Below, piece by piece: positions 1 through 12,104 of a DNA stretch of 64,000 bases. Both the position numbers and the translations under genes were made by a program. The notes under the pieces are model-generated. The model saw only the letters and a list, made by a program, of their open reading frames with translations. It was not told the origin of the DNA and did no database searches. The DNA comes from Thozetella sp. PMI_491 (Eukaryota > Ascomycota > Sordariomycetes > Chaetosphaeriales > Chaetosphaeriaceae): contig MU270021.1 of the NCBI GenBank assembly GCA_021432635.1, forward strand, positions 814,594-878,593. The letters are read 5' to 3'. Each line of letters starts with the position of its first letter. Position 1 is the first letter of the stretch.

Positions 1-657
1 AATGTATCCCAGGATGGCGACCTCTGCAAACGACGGCGGAATGGCGAGGAGCAAGAGGATGATGGCGGACACGAAGCCAAAGACTACAGAGCAGGCGCCA
101 TGGTCGCTAATGTTGTTGAGCGCAATGGCTCCCGTCAGGCAGTGGGAACCCGCGATGAAAATAAGCTCCATGGCAAACATAGCCCCAACGAGCTCGTAGC
201 CGAATCTACCCATCAACAGCCGGCCGGCGTCCGCGTAGTGCGAGACGTATGGGAACCGAATCTTCACCTGGCCCACCACGTACGACGTGTATATGGCGAT
301 CAAGCCCACGCCGACGCAGATAATGACACCTGGTACCATTCCCAGTGTGGCGAAGGCGGAAGGGATGCTCAGCGCACCCAGGGCTATGGCCTCGACAATG
401 AGGACAACGGTAAGGCGCTTCCATCCGAGCCGGTGGAAGTGCGCGTTGCCCTGGACCGACTTCTGCTTCTCCACGTCGGTGCGCTGCTGGTCGTCTAGCG
501 CCCCGAAGTTCCCCATCAGATCCTCAGAAGGGCTCGGAGACATGATCTTTGCGTCGTAGGCGGGGAGCTTGCTGGCGTCCGTTGGGGCCTCCATCTCCGT
601 TTCCGGCTCCTGGGGTGCAACGGCCTCTAGTGCCTTGGTCGAGTGGTCGCCGGACAT
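1..657 (-). CDS. Mtr-type amino-acid transporter, C-terminus cut by window edge
   Basis: The reading frame opens at the ATG at 657 and stays open to the left edge, giving the first 219 residues with no intron seen. Residues 1-70 are hydrophilic and acidic. Then comes the stretch NAHFHRLGWKRLT (about 71-83), followed by hydrophobic helices at about 82-104, 108-128, 155-170 and 190-207. This layout and the ALSIPSAFATLGMVPGV run match the fungal AAAP (Aa_trans) family that includes the Neurospora neutral amino-acid permease Mtr. The expected role is proton-coupled uptake of neutral or aromatic amino acids at the plasma membrane. The family is normally about 450-480 residues, so roughly half is missing here. 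Substrate is inferred from the family only. Confidence 0.85.
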   Translation of the reverse strand, partial: MSGDHSTKALEAVAPQEPETEMEAPTDASKLPAYDAKIMSPSPSEDLMGNFGALDDQQRTDVEKQKSVQGNAHFHRLGWKRLTVVLIVEAIALGALSIPSAFATLGMVPGVIICVGVGLIAIYTSYVVGQVKIRFPYVSHYADAGRLLMGRFGYELVGAMFAMELIFIAGSHCLTGAIALNNISDHGACSVVFGFVSAIILLLLAIPPSFAEVAILGYI

Positions 658-3237
658 GCTCAATGGTTTGCTGTGAGGTAATGAAGGGGTAACAGAATCG
701 TGGGATGAAGAGAAGAAGGGATCGAGAGAAAAGAGCTGCCTCCGCACGTGTGGTCATAAATGCTGCCCTAGCGCCTCTATCATCCCCTCCGTCGAAAACG
801 TCCCCATTCCTTCGGGCCGGTGATTTCCAGCCAAATGCGATTCATACCACGGTGGATCGTTTCCACCTGAACCCCTCTTTCCCCGGTACGGAAGGGGAAC
901 GACTCTGACGGGGTGCCGCACACGGGGTATGTCTCGGTTTGGCGAGAGACCTCGCATATCAGAGACGGCGCAGAGACGGCACACGATAAGCTGCCCCATC
1001 GCACCCAGAGATCCGGGAGATCTTTGACAACAGCAGAAAGAATACCCCAGGAAACGATTGCCCTCCCCGCCAAGTTCGCACGGCAACGCAAAAAGTCCAA
1101 GACATGCTTGTTGCTGCCCGCGATCCCGCGGTGTGGACTGGTGGTGGACCTCACCTCTCGGCCCTTCTATTTCCTTTACCTCATCGCTTTGTTGCGGCAA
1201 ATAGAACATGGCCCCTGGCTGCGCGACATCGAGTCATGTTGACTGCGACGCAATTCTCAATTTTTTTTTCTCCCCTCTAGTGGGCGAAAATAAAGCTGCC
1301 AATCTTGATTCCAAGGACTAAGTTTCATTTTCTTCCCCATTATGTTCCCCAGGAAACGTCCCAAGATGAAGGGTCGAGAGGTCCATGGCGGCCGGGTCGA
1401 AGGCGGTCTAGTTAAGCATTGTTTGGCCAAGAGATCAGCCTTGCAGCTGCCCCTGCAGCAGCTAGTTAAATCGGGACAATTCCTCAACGGCTATCGGATA
1501 CTGGAGAGTTATACTAGTCATTAGCGCCAGTCGACTCTCCCGAGTCGCGGCCAATGGCGAACCCTCCCCCTTCGCGCAGGGATGACGATAGCTGCGTCAT
1601 AGCTTTACAGTTTCTGCGGTGTCCGCTGAGAGGAGAAAAAAAAAGAGAAAAGAAAAACAAAGCTCCAGTGGAGATTCCTGTGGAACGTGTTGCACAAGGC
1701 AAGCTAATAGGCCAAACACCCCGGAGATGCTGTTTTCATGCCCCGCTCGTCGGTAAGGACAGTTTGTGGCTGTTAACTATTATCTGAAGGTTTAAGGCAG
1801 TAGAAATGTATGTTTTCTTTTGGGGTGTGAAAGGGGGACAACACGAAGTTTGATACACCAAATCCGATACACGGAAACCTGGATATCTAAGACCCGGTCT
1901 TCCACTATCCCGTCTTCCGCTACCGGGTCATGCCATGACGACACAATGATGATCATATGGGCAGAAGGAGCAGTTGTTTGTCCATGATAAGGGCTATACA
2001 TCGGATTCAGCTCGATCTAGCCTATCTCGTATGCCAGGCATCAGTCTTAGTACATATTCGAGGATGCGAAGTGTCGCACCTACCATCCCGGGGCATCCCG
2101 AGAGATTGGCACTTTGCGCGTGGGATGGAGCGTGTTGGACTCGGAGCACAAAGGAGACTGGCAGACAAAGCAGTGGACTTGGGTGCTAAAGGATATTAAT
2201 CCAAATCGACCAGCCGAGGCTTGGCCTTTAGATATCTCAGATTTGCTCTCGGTGTCTCGCCGTTTCCTACAAGCAGCTCCCATTAGATTGTAGGTCTAAG
2301 CACGGCTGATCCAACCCTGGAATGGTGTAGGAATGGTTAGATTGAGTAGCAAAGATCCAAACCCTCCCTATCTTGCTCTGACACGAATAACGGTATATTG
2401 CCCTTGCGACTCGTACAATGTCTCGGGAGGCACGCTATCATACCCAAGACACGGAATGCAATCCACAAATTAGACTTCACTACCATGGAAGCATGCTGGC
2501 TAGGCCACGTTATTCGGCTCTGGGGCTGTACGACTGTTTAGCTGTAGAAATATGCCTATCTGCCCTTGTCTACCCCCTGGAATCCGGGGTGGAGCATGCG
2601 GCTACCATCTGCTCCCACAGCTTATCGTATACGATGTCTCTCATGTAGGAGGTTTCGTAGGATTGGCGCGGAGTGTTCAAAGCGCTGTCTAGGGGCAGTA
2701 GGATAGCTCATTGCCGAGGCATTGGGCTCATCTAAACTGCCGAACTATGTAGGCCCCGTACGAGCTTTTGAACTGGATGTTCGGTCATCTACGCATCGTT
2801 TCTAGGCACAGACGAGGAACGAATCGGAGCAGGCGATAAGCAGGATGATTCTATTGTGGCATGCAGGAAGATGCGTAGGGTGAAGGACCAATATGTATCG
2901 AGCGCGCTCCCAATCGTTGTGTATACTATGGTGGACTGGGATAATCTTGCGGGCCAAGGTGCCTCAATATCATCTAATTGAGCCGATACGGCTCCGACGT
3001 GTGCCGTGTCGGGACGCGCATGTAGCCAAGCACTGTCGTTGTTAGATGCGACGGCTAAAGGGTTGCTCAAGATCTTCGAGGTTAATGTTCGGTGCGGAAG
3101 AGTAGACTGATAAATACTGAGGAGCTTCGATTTCAGCATGGTAGCTATATTCACTGGTGTGGATTGCCGACGACCGCACACTACTCAAGCAGCTCAAGCG
3201 GGACGCTCAATATAGCAGTGCTTGAGCACATAAAAAA
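658..3237. other. Long intergenic region, no supported gene
   Basis: This 2.6-kb stretch separates two divergently transcribed genes and must hold the promoters of both. Several open frames of 60-150 codons exist on both strands, but none shows a recognisable domain, a signal peptide with a sensible mature part, or plausible splice joins. A poly-T run lies at about 1258-1268. I see no repeat or RNA gene. Confidence 0.5.
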
Positions 3238-5212
3238 ATGACCGCATTTTCGCTCCCGAAGCCATCATGGCTTCTTTCGATCCTAGATCTCGTGGTGCTG
3301 CTGGCTCTACCGCATGAAGTTCACGCGGGGTATCCGCCGGCTAGCACAACTTGTGCTCGGTCGGCGAACTCAACGGGATGGTCGATTCGGAACTTCACCT
3401 TCGATACCAACTTGAAGCTCTACTACGGAGAGGGCACGGCAGGGAAGGTGTCTTTCTCGATCAAGAATCTGGATAATGGATACGAGTTCGACTGTGCTCA
3501 AGGCAACGCACAGGGTGGACACACACCAAACTTCTCCCTCAAGGACGGAAAAGTTTGGTATAGCTGCAACTCATATTGCTATGGCAGCGAGACAAACCCT
3601 CCCCTAGATACCGAGTTCAACTTCAATATCAACACCAAAATGCTCAGTCTTAGCCAGAAGTGGACTTGCGCGGGTCAAAATATGAGTGCTCCGTAAGTGA
3701 TACCGGATCTACCACGGAGCCAACATCGCATCTACAGAGTGGCCTCTTTGTGAAAAGCTCGAGAAATAATGGCATCTCGATCGAATTTACATCAATCACA
3801 TAAATATTGCAAACGCAAAGGGCTAACCAGGTTTTTAGAACCACGTTCCTTGGGACAGGAAGCGCCGTCGTCGACAACTTAAGCTGCCTGCAGGTACCGA
3901 ACGGACGACCGGATCAAGTCTCTTGCGCCCCTATCGATGTCAATGTCAAAGCATCCAGCGTCCAGGCAGTGAATTCCACCGCAAATAGTGAACCCACGGC
4001 GGCGGACGGTGCATATCCTCCCCGCACTACCGCAGACGAACGATTCATCTCGTCTCCGCCCACCGTTTTGCATGATACGCCAAGCTGCAGCCAACGTTCA
4101 CGGTCACCCTCGTGGACAGTGGGACGTGTGACCTACAACTTGCAGGGCGTCAGATTCATGCTCACGAACACAGCCATCAACTACACTACACAGTGCAACA
4201 TCCAAGACTTTATTGATGGTGTCCGGCACGAGGCTCCTAGATGGCGTAATTGCACGCGATACAGCCCAAATCATGTGTCATATCCAAATGACGGTATCTA
4301 TACTGAGGTTCTGTACGGCGGGGCCGGTGATGTGCTGGGAGTCAACCAGACCTGGTATTGCGACGACGAAGATAAGACTAAAGCGTAAGTATGCCATACC
4401 CCAACATCCGAAACCAATGTTGCTGACAGCACTCCTGGAGAACCACCTTCTCGGTGTGGGGTGAGACGACGGTCCGCTTCAACTGTGACCAGATCCGGAG
4501 TTGCTATCCTGCTTCTTCTCCTGACGAACAGCCTTCTATCGGGTTCCGCGATAACTGCAGTCTACCGGCGTACACCCTCATGCCTAACAAAACGGTCACC
4601 ACTAGCATTGCGCCAGATCGGGCGCGCAGCCTCTTCACACCACGCGGCTACAACTGCACTGCCCGCTCGCTCGGCTCACAGGGCGTCCCATCCTGGGAGG
4701 TCGGGGGCTTCACCTTCAATCGGACGTGGACCACAGAATGGGACAGGTTTCAAGACGAGGCCGGCTTTATGTACAACAACACTGCGATCAACAGCGAATG
4801 GCCCATGATTGACGGCGACCGCGAGTGCTATGACCAGAGCTCGCTGGGCGCTCCCTTGTTCGACGGCTCATGGCAACTACACTGCCTGTCCGGGATCAGG
4901 GATGTTATCAACTTCAGGTTCGACTACAGCCGCTCGCTGCTCACGATCAGCCAGGTCTGGGGCTGTGACGGGATGGACAAAGCCCATGCGTGAGTGGCAA
5001 GACCCCCAATGCAGTACCGCTTTTATGCTGACGAGCGAGAATGTCACAGAAATTACTTCAATGCAACTGGCAGTGTCGTCTTGCCGCTTCAGTGTACGCC
5101 TGCGGGGAACGGAACTCGTTGTACGGGGCCGGGCAAGATTAGCGTCCCGATGGGCAATTTGGTAGCAGATATGAACTCGGAGCCTGAGACCTGGGATCCT
5201 GGCTATTATTAG
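3238..5212 (+). CDS. Secreted N-glycosylated protein of three tandem modules
   Basis: Inferred exons are 3238-3692, 3839-4384, 4441-4989 and 5050-5212, giving 570 residues. The N-terminus is a signal peptide ending near ALPHEVHA (about residue 33). The rest is made of three related modules of about 182 residues, rich in paired Cys, Trp, Asn and N-glycosylation sequons. Each module has a TF-rich strand, an NTAIN-like motif (modules 2 and 3), a W-x-C motif, then x-x-F-(..)-G-(..)-C. Shared endings are SQKWTCAGQ, NQTWYCDDE and SQVWGCDGM. All three introns are phase 2 and fall at the same place in each module, 10-12 residues after W-x-C and just before the T/N-T/Y-F start of the last strand. I do not recognise the family. 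Its secreted, Cys-rich, beta-like character resembles fungal cell-surface or effector-type proteins, but that is only an impression. The 4440 acceptor is GAG, chosen because it restores phase and the TTF motif. Confidence 0.7.
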
Positions 5213-5770
5213 TCCAGTGGTTGTCAAGATTTTGTCGATTGAAGCCACAGAAATACAAGATATTTCTCGACAACAGTACTTTGTATCCTTTCCAACAAAG
5301 GCTCGTCGAATCGGCCATGGAGCACGAGAGACGATTGAAGTCTTAAATCCCGATCGGAGAATATCGTCTGTCATTATTAGGCCAAGAGTATGTTGGTTCT
5401 CGTATACATTCCTGCCCCAACCAACTGCCCTCGAGTCTGCTGGAGCGAGATTGCGAGTGTACCCATCGAGGTTGCGCTTGGCGCACCTCGCGCGCCTGAG
5501 AGGTCAATGGGTCTATTTGCAAGAGGGGTAATCTATAAGTTTGTCGATAATGGCTACTTGGATATTAAGCAGCCGGAGAATCCCACTGCCCGGATAATAT
5601 CACGCCAGACTCTACATAGACCAACTCAACTCCGCGAATGCTAGGTATATAGTGGCCCTCCCAGACGTCGAAGGATTTTGTCATTCTAAGAGGTATATGA
5701 AAATTACTCGATATTTACCCATTTTGGCCCTCCTTTGATCTCCGAACGCCTTTAGCAACAAGCTGTTAGG
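5213..5770. other. Intergenic, no gene seen
   Basis: Spacer between two same-strand genes for secreted proteins. It should hold the 3' end of the first and the promoter of the second. Short open frames here have no family features. Confidence 0.5.
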
Positions 5771-6262
5771 ATGAGATTTAAGGCTTCGATTCTTGCCCTC
5801 CTGCTTCTGCTACTCCCAGTTTCCGCGACGTGGGAAGGTCTTAACTGCACAGAAGTCTCGCATGACGCATTTCGGTTGATCTCTGTCAAGTTCCCAGGGC
5901 CTTTCGTTGGTCCAAAAGGCCTATACGCGTTCGCAGTTGAGGGCCGATGCATTTACGTCGACGCCTCCACCAGCAGCTCATTCGCACAGCAGCAGCCCAC
6001 GGAATTTGGCCATTTTATGCAGGCTGTTGAAAAATTCGAAGCCGACCACGGTCCTCTAGGTCTAGAATTTATGCACAGAAGCCAAAAGCGTGCCATCGAT
6101 ACTGGAGACTTTCGGGGTAGCTCGACTGTGACCCAAGACGGCTGTGGCTCCTCCTGTGGAACTAGTTGGTCCGGACATGATACTTGTAGTTCGTGCACGT
6201 GTGGTACTGATTCTTCCTGGTGCTCCGAGGCGGGCTGCGTATATCTCTTCACCTGTAAATGA
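5771..6262 (+). CDS. Small secreted Cys-rich pre-pro-protein with Kex2-type site
   Basis: A single exon encodes 163 residues. Residues 1-19 are a clear signal peptide (MRFKASILAL, then a Leu run, PVSA). Residues 20-107 form a pro-region with two Cys (26 and 60) that ends in the dibasic pair K106-R107, a classic Kex2 cleavage site. The predicted mature peptide (108-163) is 56 residues, rich in Ser, Gly and Thr, with eight Cys at 125, 129, 139, 142, 144, 151, 156 and 162, enough for four disulfides. Length, secretion signal and Cys content fit fungal small secreted proteins such as candidate effectors or antimicrobial peptides. I do not recognise a specific family and assign no activity. It lies about 560 bp downstream of, and on the same strand as, another secreted-protein gene. 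Confidence 0.75.
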   Translation: MRFKASILALLLLLLPVSATWEGLNCTEVSHDAFRLISVKFPGPFVGPKGLYAFAVEGRCIYVDASTSSSFAQQQPTEFGHFMQAVEKFEADHGPLGLEFMHRSQKRAIDTGDFRGSSTVTQDGCGSSCGTSWSGHDTCSSCTCGTDSSWCSEAGCVYLFTCK

Positions 6263-7183
6263 GACGGGGATGACGATGGACGTCATTTACTGAGGTGTGC
6301 ATGTTGATAATTACGCAAGACAGAGCAGATCTTAGCATTAAGCATTAGCATTGGGGGTCGAGGTCGAACACAGTCATTCGGACCGACTCGGCGTTAGCAA
6401 ATGGACTAAGCACCCTGCATCGACTTCATTGCACGTAACTTGTGTCAACGCAACTAGTGTTCATATTCACTGCTGGAACGACCTATCAGAGATGAAGTCC
6501 TTTACGATAGCCATAGATGGCGCAGCCGCATTGTCACAGCCGAAACGTATGATGGTATTTGGCACGGGGGCAGATCAGCGAGTCTTTTTAGAGCTGTCGG
6601 AACAGGATGCCTCTACCAAGACCGGCAACGTCGTAGCTTTTGATGCCAATTATCTTCGAATAAAGGACCATAATGCCGAACAAGGCGGCCAGGGCTCTCC
6701 AACAAGTTGCCATGCTGGGGTAGACATCGCTGGATAGCGCAGATGGGGACGGCACAAGGGAACTAAGGTATCTGCAACGCTCCAATATCGACACATCTTC
6801 GCTCTAATAATCCCGGACTGTATTCATGGCATTGGCATCAGGGACTCGGGGAGACTATTCTTTCTCAGCCGCTCCTCCTGGGTCTGCTCGATTGGCATAC
6901 CATAGATGCTTTATCTATAAGGCCAGGCCAATCTTCAGGAGAGTATTGGTGCTACTTCTTCATCCCCCATGATTGGTTTACCGGAAGTAGAGAGATAATA
7001 TCCGGTCTCGAACAAGAGGATCCGATTTCTGGTCCGCATGGCGAGTTGGTAGTTGTCAGAGAGGCTCGTGAACACTCAGAAAGAGTCAAAATGTTATAGC
7101 TTAGTTAAACTCGTCATCTTAGATAATTATGCCCATGGCAGCACAGAGCGTTAACGGTACCCTTACGTTACATCGGTACAGAT
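6263..7183. other. Intergenic, possible gene remnant around 6351-6737
   Basis: This holds the 3' ends of two convergent genes. A frame at 6351-6737 on the plus strand, with no ATG at its start, has a protein-like composition with Cys and a DLSEMKSFTIAIDG stretch. It lacks a start, a signal peptide and any recognisable domain, so I do not call it a gene. It could be the relic of another secreted-protein gene. Confidence 0.3.
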
Positions 7184-9062
7184 TCAGCTCAACGAAGACG
7201 CAGTGGCAACGCGTATGCGCTTCCCAAAAAGCCAGAGAGGGACCGTCAAGAGTGAAAATATTCCCATCAGCATCCCAAAGATCCCAAACGGCTCGGCTGC
7301 TCCTTTCTGGGTAATCCACTCGGCGACAAAGAATGTCCAGGCGAATGCTACAATAGCTCGTAGTGTCGTGACCATGACGAAGCAGTCCGCTGCAAGATTG
7401 GTGTAGGCATCAATGAGCTGTTAGGGTAAGTGGATAGCTCTACATTGTCTTGGGCTGCGATTGCGTCAAACTTACATAATTGAAACCAACTGATGGGACT
7501 TGCATGAGGCCAAATGTTATCATGCCGTAACCGAACTCCAAGCCGAGCCACGCGTTAGGGCTAGGATTCTGAGCGCAAAATCCGAAGACCAGGAAACCGG
7601 CGGTCGAGATGAAGAGGGCAGGGAAAGTTAGAGGTAGCCGATCTTCAGGCTCTGCGAAGCCCTTGGTGCGACGCTTCGCCTTCCTCTTGAGATACCAGTC
7701 CGCTGCCATATAGGTGTAAATCGCACCGAGAATGCACCCCACGAGTCCGCCGAGGTTGAGGAGTCCCACGTTCTCACCCCATAGGTATGGCGGCATGGCA
7801 AGCAATTGGGGGCCGATGGTTGAGATGGTGACGATACCGCCTACGAGACCACCATAGTGTAGCATGACTACCCAGGTGCCCGGGAGTACGAGAGTCTTCC
7901 AAGGCTGGATGAATTTTGAGACAACACCGCCCGTTGGTTTCCCTATTTCCAGCGATCTCAGGAAAGTGTAAGGGCGGTACTGAGATGTCGCTTGTGCTTC
8001 GACTCCGATTCTGTTAAACGAGGTCTCCGGGACAAATAGGACGGTCCCGAGGAAGGTGGCCGCGGATAGAGCCAGGCTGATCCAGAAGAGGTACGCCCAT
8101 CCCAGGTAGAAAGCAATGTACCCGCCAGAGATTCCTCCTACCAGAGGACCGCCCGCAAGGAAGACTGTGTAGATGGCCTGTGCCGCTTATGTTTAGCTGT
8201 TTAGCCGATCTGAATAGGCATGGACAACTACGTACCATCGCCCGACCACGCTGATCCATAAAGAAGACATCTCCGATGAGGGCCGGCGCGACAGTATCAG
8301 CGGCGGCCCCGCCTATTCCCTGAAAGATTCTCGCAGCCAGAAGCGAGTTGTAATTTTTCGCAAGAGCACACCACAGCGTGCACAGAGTATTGACGAGGGT
8401 CGCAGCGATGAGAACAGGCCGTTTGCCAAATATATTCGATAGGGGGACCCAGGCGGCGTTGGCGACTCCAATAAACAAGATGTTGACCTACGCAGAAGAA
8501 CGGAGTGAGCTTCTAATTATTCTATAGCGCTGCAGAGCTGATGTAGTCGCCGAAAAGGACAATGTTTGCGCCTCTAGTCGCCGAGGGCTACACTTACAGC
8601 GATCAGATAGCTCAACTCGGTAAGTGTTCGCTGGTCGGTGGGAAATGCCAATGGCCACAGTGGAAGTCCTGAGGCTATGACGGCGCTGTTCCAGTTGGCG
8701 ACAAAAGCGTAGATCGAGGCTATCAGGAGCAAGGTGAACTTGCGCCATGTCGGCCAGTTCAATGGATCGGCGGGATCACTCGTTGGCACCGGATATCGAA
8801 CAATATGCTCGCCGGGGCTCAGCCCCTCGGCGTCGCTGGAAAGCTTCTCATTGTGTTCTATGCGGTAGGCACGTCAGCTTTGCAAGGACAGACGCGAAGA
8901 GTCCAGTAGCTGGAGACTCCGGCCGGGTCTCTCGGCTGTTTTTTTTCTTCTTCTTTCTTCAATCATCCCTGTTGACTTACCCACTAGCTCCACCGTTCCG
9001 GGAGGCTTGGCCTCGTCGATCTCGTCTTTTGACAGCGCGAACGCGCGAGACCAGCCGGACAT
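7184..9062 (-). CDS. MFS transporter (DHA1-like)
   Basis: Five exons are inferred on the minus strand: 9062-8981, 8857-8598, 8487-8236, 8177-7476 and 7417-7184. All phases close and the product is 509 residues. The N-terminus has the PPGTVEL and DPADPLNWPTWRK signatures typical of fungal MFS drug or small-solute antiporters. A motif-A-like loop NIFGKRP follows helix 2, and ARIFQGIGG lies in helix 4. A charged central loop (LKRKAKRRTKGFAEPEDR) precedes the second six-helix half. The protein should sit in the plasma membrane and move a small organic molecule; the substrate cannot be read from sequence. It is about 950 bp from, and on the same strand as, a FAD monooxygenase, so the two may serve one catabolic or secondary-metabolite route, but no other cluster gene is visible. 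Confidence 0.85.
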
Positions 9063-10008
9063 CTCGAAAGGCGGGACCGATAGAGAACGCAAGGACAGAA
9101 ACGCCTGCGGATTCAAGGGAAAAAATGACTGCTCGAGAGAAAAACACCGGCATTTAAACCAAGCCCAGACGCCAGAAAACTCAGTAAAGGGGGAGGAAGC
9201 AATAATACTACAAGGGGCGGGCTTATCGACAAACACGGTTCGTGCGGCACTCCACCTCCACCCCCACTTCCCCGGACCGGCTACGGATACTTTGTGGTAG
9301 AAGGCTTCATCAAGAGAAGTTTCGACCTCTAGCGTAGTAACCTTAATGCAACGATCGCTCCTTATTCGTTTGAGAGTGCTTAGCATGTACCCTATTCCGT
9401 AGTTCGTGTCCGCACTCGGGCTACGACTTCGGCTCCACGTCCAAGTGCCGCCATGCGAGGCTTTTCTGACCAAGCAAGACATAGCATGGGTCAGCAAACG
9501 AGTTACAGGAACCTCTAAGGATAGTGTGTCGAGCGGGCTGAAGTCCCTTGCCCCTCAATGTCTGAACAAGACTCCGCTCGCTCATTTGTGGAAGCAGAAG
9601 TCTGAGAGGTGCGGCTTCCTGATTCTCCCTCACGTTCATGAGACCTGTCGGTCTGAGATATGCCGGGTTAGTGGCCCACGCGCCTCTCCTTACCATGGAC
9701 ATTGAGCGGGGCCGATAGGGTCGTTCCGACAAAGTGGGAGAGCCGAGTGGTACAGTAGCACTCAGGTCGGAGGCATCTTAACCATCACGGCCGCATAAGA
9801 TGCTTAGTGTGGCTCGCTATAGCTTAGGGAGAACATAATATACCTGAAACCTGAAGCTATAATAAGCAAGGTGCAGATTCGGTGGTATCGGTGTATGTTA
9901 TGTCTAGCAGCTAGGTATATACTTTGAGAGCCTTTCTAGAACAGGAGGAGCTGGAGGATGTCTAAGGATATTTCACAATTAACACGCTATGCAATTTTGT
10001 GTACAAAT
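9063..10008. other. Intergenic between two minus-strand genes
   Basis: Holds the promoter of the MFS gene and the 3' flank of the monooxygenase gene. Open frames here (for example around 9421-9732) show no domain or splice support. Confidence 0.5.

Positions 10009-12104
<2,096 letters not shown>

Noticed and set aside
754-1209. 151-codon minus-strand open frame upstream of the amino-acid transporter
   Set aside because: Overlaps other chance frames; no conserved features.
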